From the NCBI RefSeq assembly GCF_964019385.1, contig NC_088651.1:6743060-6807059 (forward strand): DNA of 64,000 nucleotides, written 5' to 3'. Both the position numbers and the translations under genes were made by a program. How positions within the stretch are numbered: position 1 is the first letter of the stretch; every line of letters starts with the position of its first letter. The DNA is from Sycon ciliatum (taxonomy: Eukaryota > Porifera > Calcarea > Leucosolenida > Sycettidae). Shown in pieces: positions 55,490 to 64,000 of this stretch. The notes below the pieces were generated by a model, which did no database searches, was not told where the DNA came from, and worked only from the letters and a program-made list of their open reading frames with translations.

Positions 55490-58400
55490 TGCATGATGAG
55501 CAAGCTAAAAAGCATAGCGTAGGGCCCTGAGCTTCCAAGCTCTCTCGTTCGGTAATTGTTTGTTGTGTCGCCGGGCATGCCTGGCGCTATCCCGTACGTG
55601 TCCCGTACCGTACCATCAAAGACAGCTGGCCACATTATTCAAAAGGGGCTTTCAACTGCAAGATCATAACGAGAAGCAATTTGGAAGAATGTGTATGTAT
55701 GCGAAGTGTATCGGGGGAATGCATGCAGGACGATAGTGCGGGTTCTAATTTATGTTATGTCTTGAAAAAATTGGAGAAGTGAAAAAATATAACATCGCTA
55801 TGCTTTTTTGCCTAGTCACAGTGTCGCACTATCGTTCGAATGTTTTTGGGTATGCTGCTAGTGGTCCGGGAATGTAAGGATCGGGTAGACTGAAGTGTTT
55901 TAATGGGCGTGGTTGTTGTATAAATGGAATGCTGAGATCATTAACAGAGGACTATGAGGAAGAGCAGAATGACAGGGGTGACAGTGTTGAAGCTCTGAGC
56001 AAATGGCGTCGGCAGGAGTGCCTACACGGAGTAGAAGATGGGAGAAGAGAGGTCCGGCCGCCTCGAGAGTCGCCGGGCTTGCGAAAGGCTACGGTGCTAG
56101 CAAGAAACAACAGAGCAAATAATCCCGTCGTTTGGAGACTCGCCAACTTCGTGAAAAGATGCGTCGACAGCAAGAGACTGCTGGACAGGCATCTTGTCGG
56201 CAGGAGAAAAGACGTGATCATGCCCGAACTTGTTCGGTATGCGGTAACTGTGATCCGCAGGCATAGTATATTGGGCCGTCATCTGTGCAATCTATGCCGC
56301 TATGCAAAATACGTTACTTTATCAGCTACATCATTGTGTTGCAAAAACGTTTCCATCGGTTCGAATAAAATTCATGATGAGCTAGGCAAAAATGCATAGC
56401 GTAGGGCCCTGAGCTTTAAAGCTCTCATAATTTGGTGCCAAAAATTAATATTGCACCAAACAATATAAACTGCCGCAGCATATCCTATCTATTCAGCAAG
56501 TCTGAAGATAGGCATGGATAGAGAATATAGGTCACTGAGGTGTGTGTGTGTGTGTCTGTGCGCGTGCATGTGTGCGGGCATGTGTGTGTGTCTGTGTCTG
56601 TGTGCAGGCATGTGCGCGTTTGTGTGATGTGTTCTTTAAGGGGTTTGTTTTGTTTTCTGTATTTCTTGTATCGCGGCTTTTCATGAAGGTCTCAGCAACT
56701 TCAAGAAACACTCCAGGAGTTGAAAAGAAGTCAAGAGGCCACAAGGGAGGTATGTGAAGCATGGGGGGGGGGGGGTTACATTTCTTTCTTGGCCGTCATT
56801 TGGTTTTTACACCGTCACATAAATGGTAGCTGGGAAACTTGGATGTAGCGGATTTGATCATTTCGGGAAAAGAAGTCAAGAGGCCACAAGGGAGGTATGT
56901 GAAGCATGGCGGGGGGGGGGGGGGGGGGGGGGGGGAGGTACATTTCTTTCTTGGCCGTCATTTCGTTTTTACACACATAAAATGGTAGCTGGGAAACTTG
57001 TATGTAGCGGATTTGATTTTCGGGGACCCCTTTAGGAGCTCCATCAGCGCCTTGATCCTTGAGAAGGGGGTAGCATTGTAAGACAGGGGGTGCGGAAACG
57101 TCTGACATCCACCACCAGGTCTGGAGCCAGGGACCCTCACTTATGCAGCGATGCTCCACCACAAAGCCATGGTGTCCAACAGAGACCGTTCAGTTTTCTT
57201 CAGTTTAAAATACTGTAAAATACACTGAATTTTGGCGCTGCAAACTTTCGGCATTTCACGAGCTTACGTGTAGATAGAAATGTAATTTAAACTTCACTTC
57301 TCAACTCCAAAAACGGTCTCTTCACTGCGATTCAAACCAAAATTAAAATTAACATTTAAAAATACACCAAATTTTCGGGCCTGGCCGATCAATGATCAAA
57401 TACGGAATTACCCTGATGATGGGCCATCATCAGGGTAATTCCCCCCTCATCAGGGTAATTCCCCCATCATCAGGGTAATTCCCCCCTCATCAGGGTAATT
57501 CCCCCATCATCAGGGTAATTCCCCCATCATCAGGGTAATTCCCCCATCATCAGGGTAATTCCCCCCTCATCAGGGTAATTCCCCCCTCATCAGGGTAATT
57601 CCCCCCTCATCAGGGTAATTCCCCCCTCATCAGGGTAATTCCCCATCATCAGGGTAATTCCCCCATCATCAGGGTAATTCCCCCATCATCAGGGTAATTC
57701 CCCCATCATCAGGGTAATTCCCCCATCATCAGGGTAATTCCCCCATCATCAGGGTAATTCCCCCCTCATCAGGGTAATTCCCCCCTCATCAGGGTAATTC
57801 CCCCCTCATCAGGGTAATTCCCCCCATCGTCAGGGTAATTCCCCCATCGTCAGGGTAATTCCCCCATCGTCAGGGTAATTCCCCCATCGTCAGGGTAATT
57901 CCCCCATCGTCAGGGTAATTCCCCCATCGTCAGGGTAATTCCCCCATCGTCAGGGTAATTCCCCCATCGTCAGGGTAATTCCCCCATCGTCAGGGTAATT
58001 CCCCCATCGTCAGGGTAATTCCCCCATCGTCAGGGTAATTCCCCCATCGTCAGGGTAATTCCCCCATCGTCAGGGTAATTCCCCCATCGTCAGGGTAATT
58101 CCCCCATCGTCAGGGTAATTCCCCCATCGTCAGGGTAATTCCCCCATCGTCAGGGTAATTCCCCCATCGTCAGGGTAATTCCCCCATCGTCAGGGTAATT
58201 CCCCCATCGTCAGGGTAATTCCCCCATCGTCAGGGTAATTCCCCCATCGTCAGGGTAATTCCCCCATCGTCAGGGTAATTCCCCCATCGTCAGGGTAATT
58301 CCCCCATCGTCAGGGTAATTCCCCCATCGTCAGGGTAATTCCCGCATCGTCAGGGTAATTCCCGCATCATCAGGGTAATTCCCGCATCATCAGGGTAATT

Positions 58401-61400
58401 CCCGCATCATCAGGGTAATTATCCTGATGATGGGCCAGGCCCGAAAATTTGGTGTAATGTTTTGATTTTAATTCCCGTAGCTATGCAGAAGACGTTACTT
58501 CAGTAACGTCTGGCGCTAGCCAGGGTCCACACAGCTTTAATTCCCGTAGTTATGCAGAAGACGTTACTTCAGTAACGTACTTCAGTAACGTCTGGCGCTA
58601 GCCAGGGTCCACACAGCTTTAATTTGGTATTTGTTTGTTTGTGTGTTTGTTTGTTTGTTTGTGTCACGCCTGGCGCTATCCGTATCTGACGGCAAAAAAG
58701 CATAGGATGTTATAAATTTTTCAATTCTCCTATTTTTTTCAGGCATATCCTGGGATTCGAACCCGCACTATCGCCCTACATGCATTCCCCCATACACTTC
58801 GCATTCATACCCATTCTTCCAAGTTGCTTCACGTTATTATCTTGCGTTTGAAAGCCCTATTTGAATATTGCGGGCAGCTGTATGTGGCCAGCTGTGTTTG
58901 ATGGTACGGTACGGGAGACGGTGTCGTATTACCCTCGATCGTACCTGTCCCGTACCTATCCCCTACCGTACCGTGCCATCAAAGACGGCTGGCCACAATG
59001 CATATTCAAATAGGGCTTTCAAATGCAAGATCACAATGTGAAACAACTTGGAAGAATTAGTATGTATGCGAAGTGTATCGGGGGATGCATGCAGGGCGCG
59101 CGATAGTGCGGGTTCGAATCCCAGGTTGTTAAAAAAAAAGGAATTTTTTAAAGAATTTATAACATCCCTATGCTTTTTTTTGTCTAGGTCATCAAGGCAA
59201 AAAAGCATAGCGTAGGGCCCTGAGCTTCCAAGCTCTCTCGTTTTGGTTTGAATCGCAGCGAAGAGACCGTTTTTTTGGAGTTGAGAAGTTAAGTTTAAAT
59301 GTGTATGTGGCTGCGTAGGAGTTTGCGGACAATTAGAAAAGAAATGTAATTAACGCAATAAATAGAGAAAGCTGCGCACTCAGTACAAACACCATCAGCA
59401 AATCTTGTTTTCATGTAGAATTAATAGTTCCATAAACGTTTTCGTGGCCATCTCTTGGGAAGGATTACTGGCAAATCAAAATTAATTCAAAACTCAATAT
59501 AAATACGCACAATGCAAGTAGTAACTAAGACCATACTGATTTAGCGCAAGCAATGAGAGCTGAAAGAAAGTTATATCAATCAGCGATATCAGGTGACAAA
59601 AAATGAGATAAATTCACAACCAGAAAGTAACCATGCAGTCAAAAAAGAAGTGAAAACTACTGATCTAAATTCACAAACGATTTCAGTGCAAACAAATTCT
59701 TTTTCACTCACATAGCAACCGGGTTGTACATGGGGTAGTGGTCTACCAGAATGTACTCACGATCCCGCACGACGAACCTGGGGACCACCAAAGGGAGTTG
59801 ATGGGACAAATGACTCGCAAATCTATCGACAGTATGGGGGTCCCACTTCTTATCAAAATAAACAAACAATACGGCCGAAATAGCCCAGTCATCCATGTCT
59901 AGAATCCGTGAGAGATAGTCAGCCGTGGTATTTTCACCCCGGGGGATCCACTGTGCAAACAGTTCAATGTGTTCGCGTTGACAGAAACGAAAATTGTCAA
60001 CAGCTTCTTGGTGCAGCGTTGGGTTACGGCTACCGTTACACAAAATGGACACCACGTTCTGGTTGTCGGTATTAAGACAAATTGCATGGCCAGACAAACG
60101 CGACACTAACGAGATTAGGGCAAAGCGGGCAGCAAGCAGTTCCCTCAATGTGGAGCTGGTGTGTGCGGCTGACATGGTCCAGGGCCACTCGCCCCTTGCA
60201 ATTTCAACCCCGTTCATCAGGCTGAAACCACCCCACCCGGAGTCACTAGCATCCGTGAATACAAAACACAAAAAATAGCCATAACGAATAATACGTAAAA
60301 CAAAATCTGAGGCACCAATATTTTCCCAAAATGCAATGCAGTGTAATAACCGCCCATGAACGTTATTGTCACAAGCACTTATCTCGTCAGACTCCAGCGG
60401 GTCTGGGCACTCATGCTCCGTCCATTCGTGGACGAGCTCCTGCAGTGGGCTGTGGTTGCTGAGTCCAGTGTGGTTGGCGACTACTGCCTCGGCCGAACTG
60501 GGGGCAATGCCTGCTGACGTGACCCAACTGTTGGCAGTTCCAGCAACGTGGGCCGCTTCCAGGGGTTCGGCCACCGTTGGCAAACGGTCCGTGGCCCGAT
60601 GGCCTCCGCTCAAATTGGGAGTTGTTGCCGAAACTGGGGGCACGAAAATTCCTGCTTGGGTATGGCCTCTCAGTTTCAGGTTGGAAGCGCTCCCTGGGCT
60701 GCAGTTGCTTGAGTCGACGAGCAGTGGAGGCCGCGTCCGCGATCCGTTTGTCGTCAGCGAGGCTGTCACCCACGCTGCCCTCCTCATAAACTCTCACAGT
60801 CTCCCAGTCGAACGAATCTGCTATTTTCAGGTGCTTCTGCCTTTTGCAGATTTCGTGCTTACCCTGCGTCAGGAGTTCCTTGGCCTCGGGTGCGGAGTCC
60901 GGGAGCACCGATATGGCGGCATCCACCTTTTGCAACACAGTTTCATTGGTGGCGAACTGGGCCTGCAGCCCTGGTGACTTGAGTTTCGGCTTTGGGGCCT
61001 GGTTTATTTGGCTTGTTAGGGACTGCGCTGCTTTGAGTTTTGCCACCTCAGCGCGGGCCGCCGTGGCCTCCTCCTGCACTCCCTTGATTTGTGATGACAG
61101 GTCGGTAAATGCGGAGGCGAACCACGACGGCATCTCCTCACCTGCCGAGCTTGGTGTTGGTGGAGCAGGTGAGGTGGCGGAGGTGGCGGCTGGGCGGCGG
61201 CTGGCGGTCCTGGCAGGCTCAGGATGAGCTACAGGAGCCGTGGTTCCTTGGCTACGAGTAGACGGCATAATTTATTCTCCGGACGTCAAAAAACTCCACG
61301 CTCTACGAGGAATACAAGACCACGATGGCAGGTGGGGGAGAGTTGCGCAGTGGAAGAGCAGCAGAGCACGACAGAAAAATGGTGAGTGAAAAATAAGTTT

Positions 61401-64000
61401 TTTACACTCTTTCGCGACGCTCAGCCGTGAAAAAACAACACTTTTCTGCCTGCACAAGATCGGTTTGGTGGTAAAGATGTAGATGGACTCCGATACACGC
61501 AAATATCTTTGGCTACGTGAACGAGACCAAACGGAAAAACAACCATCAGTATAACTAGAGCGACAATCACTATTCTGAACAGAATGGTTAGCAACAGAAG
61601 ATTCATACATCCTAACAGCACTACCAGAGCCTGTGCATGCTTTGGAGTTACGTGATAATGAAACCGACCTGTTAGTCCTTGCCTTTCTTGCCGTTCCTGA
61701 AGAGGTTGATGTTGATGATGATACTGAAGACACGTCCGTTAATGACATTGCCTGTTGCGTTGATGATGAACGTGACGATGATGTTGTCACTGCCGGTGTC
61801 AATGATGCACCCACTGGCAATTTTGAAGCTCTTTTTGACTTCAAGTTCTTGTGGCTGTTGATGATGAGGAGGAGGAGGATGCTGACAATGACGATAGTGA
61901 TTCTGCCAATTTCGTCCTGGAGCGAGTCACTGGTCCACTCCTTCGGGAGAGTGAACCGTTTTCATCAAATGGAGTGAATGAGGGAATGAGGGAATGGGGC
62001 GAGGGATGAGAGCGCACGGACGACTAGTGTTGAGTCACGACTGGCAGCTGTTCGGCTGGTTAGTCACCCAGCGCTCCGTCAACGAGGGCATGGAGCTGAT
62101 GCAAGCGCGTGGCCGAGGTGGCGCTGACTGGTTGGCAGCGGTTAGCCGAGCTAGACGACGTGCACGGCCTCAATAACGGAACTGCCACCCCAACACCGGC
62201 AACGCAGCGGCTGCAGAATGTTGAAGTTTGCCTTGTACATCCTGCCATTGTGTCATGCAAGTGATGTACATACATGTCTTTTTCCTGGTTAGAGTTCTAC
62301 ACGGGTCTTCTTTTTCTGGTTTGGGCTAAGGTCGGTCTTCCTTTCCTGGAATGAGCTCTAAACCATTCTTCCTGTTCTGGTTTGGGCTCAAGGTTGGTCT
62401 TCCTTTTCTGGAATGAGCTGTAGGCCGTTCTTCCTTTCCTGTTTTAAGTTCTGGGCAGGTTTCCCTCAACGGTGCAGGCTTCGGTTCCCTTTTTGGGAAC
62501 ACACACACACTGTGGAGTACGCCACATTTTTGGTTTTTCCACTGCTTTACTCCCCCCCCCCCACACACACACGCACAGTATGACACACATGCACACGCAT
62601 GCACATGCACACACACACACACACACGTACACTCACACACGTACACACACACATATTAACTACAACACACAGCAGCTTGCGGTTAGGAGGGTGCTGGCCA
62701 GCGAAGTGAGAGGCTACAGAGAGAGCAGGATCTTGGCGGAGCCAAGAGGATAGTCACGTCCGAGGGACGAAGACCGAGAGCCCTGAGTAGCCGGAAATGA
62801 GCATGGCCAACACCCCCTTATTTACTTTATCAAAGTAAATGAGAGATGAGAAATAAGAGGTGGGTGGGTGAAACACAATGATCTGACAAGAGAGAGATCC
62901 ACACACAGAACGGATCGAAATATAAAACTAAAACACTACGAGCAAGCAAGAATGATCGTCGCACAGAACGGATCGATAATATATAGCAGAGCAAACTCTA
63001 GCAAGACATGCAACGATGCATGCCACCCACGTTGAGCTACAAGCAAGCATCATCATAACGCCGCCACACGCTTTCCACATCGGAGGCGAGCGACACGCAT
63101 GAACGCCCAAACTCTGGCATGACACGTTGAGTGCCCACGACGCATGCCGCCCACGTTGAGCGTCGCGCATGAATTTCATGTCGCGTTGAGTGTCACGTTG
63201 TATGACACATAGAATACCACGACGCATAGAGTACCATGTGAGCATGCACCAAGGCGTGTGACCGACATGGATACCGTGATGTACAGCGCACATGACTGTA
63301 ACCAGCAGCAACGCATGAGCATGCAGTAAAGCGCCAGCAATCATAGCAGCATAGTTTGAGTGGTAGCACGAAGCAGCCGCGTGCACCCATTAATCTGCAT
63401 TATTACTATAATGCTACTGTAACTACAGATACACAGTGTCACACAGCTACCCTTACAGGTCACACTGCCGTCGACCCAAGCACGAGCACTGTTAATTTCT
63501 ATTTCTATCTTTGTCTGTGTTTCTTTTTGTCTGCTTGTGTGTGTGTGTGTGTGTGTGTCATCTCCCCCCCCCCCCCCCCCCCTCTCTCTCTCTCCATCCA
63601 CATTCTAAGGCCCACAGTCAGGAGTGTCACAAATACCAATCGGCAATCGCACAGCACCGTGCCGAGATAGAGAACAGCCGTGCAGAGTGCCGGAGACTGC
63701 AATGGTGCAGTGAAGAGACTGGCAGGCAACGTGCTGAGGATGTCTGCAGGTAATGAGTGCCAATTGCTGTGTCAAAATCTCTTCATGTCCACACTTTGCG
63801 AGCTCCGACATGCAGATCGGTAACCGCACACGAGCAATATGCGCCAAGTAATTCCTGTATCGAATCTGTGTGTGTGTATGTGTGTATGTGTGTATGTGTG
63901 TACATGTGTGTGTGTATGCAGGTTACAGCGAGATTTGGAGGAGGTGCGCGCCGAGGCTGACCAGCTGCGTAGCACAGCGTCGCAAGACTGTGCTGCACGC
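44891..64000 (+). CDS. CCDC57: CCDC57-like coiled-coil protein, 5' part (gene-level entry)
   Basis: Exons 44891-45670, 46115-46189, 56689-56749, 63610-63749, 63922 to beyond 64000; all phases agree. The N-terminus FAARKEQEWREANEQR, then FKFNLQVVQERDAELERYD and GKDSEVSELRI, closely follows vertebrate CCDC57 (ARKEEEWR, NLQVLEERDLELERYDAAF). All exons read as heptad-rich coiled coil (Q/E/R/L) with no other domain. Known: CCDC57 works at centriolar satellites and microtubules in centriole duplication and ciliogenesis. Intron 2 (10.5 kb) and intron 3 (6.9 kb) are swollen by nested transposons. The gene runs off the window. Confidence 0.85.
45683..45835. mobile_element. Diverged arm fragment of the TTAA foldback family
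   Basis: Shares, in order with 29109-29958, AATTTCAC, TAGTCTTC, GTCGAATGGTCTTGGTCCGA, GCTGAGACGCTCCCT and CACTTCCAC. Lies in CCDC57 intron 1. Confidence 0.7.
46115..46189 (+). CDS. CCDC57: CCDC57-like exon 2
   Basis: Acceptor TCTTCTGCAG, donor GTGAGG. Reads ISELETELLESRQEASVLRR then NGEER. The phase (AG plus G) matches exon 1. Confidence 0.85.
46470..46600. repeat. 66-bp tandem duplication
   Basis: GGTAGTGTACTCGAACTGTA and flanking text repeat with a 66-bp period. Inside the hAT element's 5' untranslated part. Confidence 0.8.
46826..53477 (+). pseudogene. hAT transposase, frameshifted and split by a gypsy element
   Basis: Starts MDSDYEDTMELSDDSD (acidic); a frame change near 46990 precedes the main frame. 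Then a BED-like zinc finger (FCDACHT with STDRHRRAKD), the RNase H-like core (IAVIFDGTTY near 47495, FVRDGAAVNG near 47695, LCASHALDNVG near 47770), and NTRWWSLYE near 47930. After the insertion come LAWWREHAELSQWSKAAKVL and PPSSASAERVFSLL near 53260-53370, the hAT dimerisation signature. Stop at 53475-53477. Not functional as it stands. Confidence 0.88.
48021..52708 (-). mobile_element. Ty3/gypsy LTR retrotransposon, young, looks whole
   Basis: Fossil entry. 4.69 kb, minus orientation, two LTRs of 177 bp (48021-48197 and 52532-52708) that look identical, and a 5-bp target duplication GAGTC (48016-48020, 52709-52713). Parts in order on the minus strand: LTR, a candidate primer-binding site beginning TGGTGTCAGAAG, one long gag-pol frame (52462-48443, 1339 codons: gag with paired zinc knuckles, protease, reverse transcriptase, RNase H, integrase), a short purine tract, LTR. 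No breaks noticed. Identical LTRs imply a very recent insertion, later than the hAT it sits in. No envelope gene. Confidence 0.93.
54474..54780 (+). pseudogene. STPR-like peptide repeats, second copy
   Basis: Reads RSRRTQNTPDRASRRRSQET then SEERSRRLQNVRDRQSQRRS, exact 23-residue units, before the frame fails. Closely similar at DNA level to 27341-27632. Confidence 0.65.
55463..55490. repeat. ACT trinucleotide repeat
   Basis: About nine pure TAC units. Confidence 0.9.
56100..56290 (+). pseudogene. Diverged STPR-like segment with Cys motif
   Basis: In one frame SRRLETRQLREKMRRQQETA then HARTCSVCGNCD. The C-x2-C-x2-C text after Arg-rich repeats recalls the N-terminal zinc region of Helitron proteins (inference). 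Ends at the right terminus near 56423. Confidence 0.45.
56689..56749 (+). CDS. CCDC57: CCDC57-like exon 3
   Basis: Acceptor TTTCATGAAG, donor GTATGT. Reads SQQLQETLQELKRSQEATRE, heptad-like; phases match exons 2 and 4. Its 3' half and donor are duplicated 145 bp downstream. Confidence 0.75.
56722..57025. repeat. 145-bp tandem duplication covering half of CCDC57 exon 3
   Basis: GAAAAGAAGTCAAGAGGCCA with its donor GTATGTGAAG at 56722 and again at 56867, followed in both by a G-run, CATTTCTTTCTTGGCCGTCA and GGTAGCTGGGAAACTTG. The second copy has no acceptor in place, so it is a decoy exon piece. Confidence 0.85.
57424..58420. repeat. 20-bp minisatellite, about 50 units
   Basis: Unit CATCATCAGGGTAATTCCCC. 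Units change along the array: CTCATC and ATCATC types mixed in the first 400 bp, then about 26 consecutive ATCGTC units (from 57826), then four units with CCCGC at the right end. Unit length stays 20 apart from one 19 and one 21. It lies between inverted copies of the same unit sequence. Confidence 0.95.
58474..59240. mobile_element. Helitron2/Helentron-like element C
   Basis: 767 bp from CCCGTAGCTATGC to CTCTCTCG, inserted at TT in the palindrome's right arm; the left arm gives the empty site. The left end is duplicated in tandem (58474 and about 58543, the second with a doubled ACTTCAGTAACGT). The inside is itself palindromic: GGATTCGAACCCGCACTATC near 58752 is mirrored near 59104 as GATAGTGCGGGTTCGAATCC, which contains a tRNA B-box-like GGTTCGAATCC. 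No coding. Confidence 0.75.
59600..61300 (-). mobile_element. DIRS-like retrotransposon fossil, broken
   Basis: Fossil entry, minus strand. Parts seen: a gag-like region with a zinc knuckle (61268-60411) overlapping, in another frame, a pol-like region (60787-59708) whose RNase H part and the WDPHTVDRF block are typical of DIRS/Ngaro-type elements. No tyrosine recombinase and no terminal repeats were recognised, so the ends are approximate. Broken, with more than one break; clearly older than the gypsy element at 48021. Confidence 0.65.
62290..62470. repeat. Degenerate TCTTCCTTTTCTGG minisatellite
   Basis: About five diverged units of roughly 33 bp alternating TTGGGCT and ATGAGCT variants. 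Confidence 0.7.
63534..63597. repeat. GT, C-run and CT tract
   Basis: (GT)n, a C-run of about 16 and (CT)n just before the exon 4 acceptor at 63609, acting as its pyrimidine tract. Confidence 0.9.
63610..63749 (+). CDS. CCDC57: CCDC57-like exon 4
   Basis: Acceptor CACATTCTAAG, donor GTAATG. Reads AHSQECHKYQSAIAQHRAEI then ENSRAECRRLQWCSEETG. Confidence 0.8.
63922..64000 (+). CDS. CCDC57: CCDC57-like exon 5, cut by window edge
   Basis: Acceptor GTGTATGCAG. Reads LQRDLEEVRAEADQLRSTA to the window end; phase matches exon 4. Confidence 0.75.

Larger units (their letters stand above)
53878..56430. mobile_element. Tangled cluster of Helitron2/Helentron-like pieces
   Basis: Left-end units (CCCGTAGCTATGC, hairpin, GGTCCACACAGCTTTAA) begin at about 53880, 53951 and 54955, the first two in tandem. 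An inverted internal segment spans about 54780-54910. Right ends (GGGCCCTGAGCTTCCAAGCT or close) stop near 55549 and 56423. STPR-like coding text at 54474-54780 and about 56100-56290. The first left end continues upstream of the hAT element: TTCCCAT at 46224-46230 is its beginning. Probably two or three nested or tandem copies; exact borders of each are not resolved. Confidence 0.6.
57283..59307. mobile_element. Large palindromic element hosting a minisatellite and a Helentron-like insertion
   Basis: Outer arms: ATTTAAACTT, CTTCTCAACTCCAAAAA and CACTGCGATTCAAACCAAAA at 57283-57345, mirrored at 59242-59307. Inner arms: CACCAAATTTTCGGGCCTGG at 57366 mirrored near 58433-58453. Between the inner arms lies the 20-bp array. 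The right side is split by the insertion at 58474-59240. Class unknown (MITE-like). Confidence 0.75.
61301..63609 (+). other. Remainder of CCDC57 intron 3
   Basis: 61560-61980 has an acidic, Asp-rich open text on the plus strand (EEVDVDDDTED) with Ser-rich text on the other strand; I recognise no family. 62290-62470 holds a degenerate minisatellite of TCTTCCTTTTCTGG units. 62880-63000 repeats CGCACAGAACGGATCGA. 63000-63250 has many CGACGCAT/GTTGAG short repeats. Otherwise nothing. Confidence 0.45.

Noticed and set aside
57424-58420. CRISPR-like array
   Set aside because: Units are contiguous 20-bp repeats with no spacers; a eukaryotic minisatellite in a host intron.
59104-59125. tRNA gene
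   Set aside because: Only the T-arm/B-box is convincing; no acceptor stem or cloverleaf could be drawn around it, and it repeats with the transposon.
61272-61844. 190-codon Ser-rich minus-strand frame and its Asp-rich plus-strand counterpart
   Set aside because: Both strands are open because of GAT/TCA-type repeats; no family recognised and no start or splice context.

Overview
The window is eukaryotic, not prokaryotic. It shows spliced genes with GT-AG introns of up to about 13 kb, long GT/CT/G-run microsatellites and a dense load of transposable elements. CCDC57-like (centriole-linked) and NAA60-like genes and a tyrosine-kinase-type pseudogene point to a metazoan. The LINE-like reverse transcriptase type, the ISL2EU-type element and the many TA-flanked MITEs fit a non-bilaterian or other marine invertebrate such as a sponge or cnidarian. 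That placement is inference.

Three host genes were assembled by eye from exons whose splice phases agree. (1) A plus-strand gene at 4591-36493 has nine exons and an in-frame total of 1485 nt. It encodes a tandem PH-domain protein that resembles the PH pair of ADAP/centaurin-alpha proteins but has no ArfGAP zinc finger. (2) A minus-strand NAA60-like N-terminal acetyltransferase runs from about 43898 down to about 40412; four core exons are clear, and one or two joining exons were not found. (3) A plus-strand CCDC57-like coiled-coil gene starts at 44891 and runs off the right edge (exons at 44891, 46115, 56689, 63610 and 63922). NAA60 and CCDC57 are head to head about 1 kb apart. The PH gene and NAA60 are tail to tail.

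Most of the rest is mobile DNA in introns. At the left edge is a decayed LINE. Next come a long-palindrome element flanked by TTAA (two copies and a fragment) that carries a hAT-type MITE, and a 3 kb ISL2EU-type transposon with a THAP/DDE transposase and an opposing spliced SAP-domain gene. There are about 20 MITEs, mostly with TA flanks, plus one piggyBac-like MITE with TTAA. A kinase pseudogene and two large tandem duplications (254 bp and 581 bp) also lie in PH-gene intron 2.

The most interesting part is a family of Helitron2/Helentron-like elements (26989-28604, 58474-59240, and a tangled cluster around 53878-56430). They share a double-hairpin left end, a hairpin right end and 23-residue STPR-like peptide repeats. 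In two cases the undisturbed sister sequence in this same window gives the empty site and shows insertion at TT.

CCDC57 intron 2 holds a hAT transposon (46231-53877, perfect 8-bp target duplication) that carries a young, whole-looking Ty3/gypsy element (48021-52708). The hAT itself landed 7-8 bp inside a Helentron-like left end. CCDC57 intron 3 holds a 1 kb, 50-unit, 20-bp minisatellite sitting inside a large palindrome, followed by a broken DIRS-like fossil.
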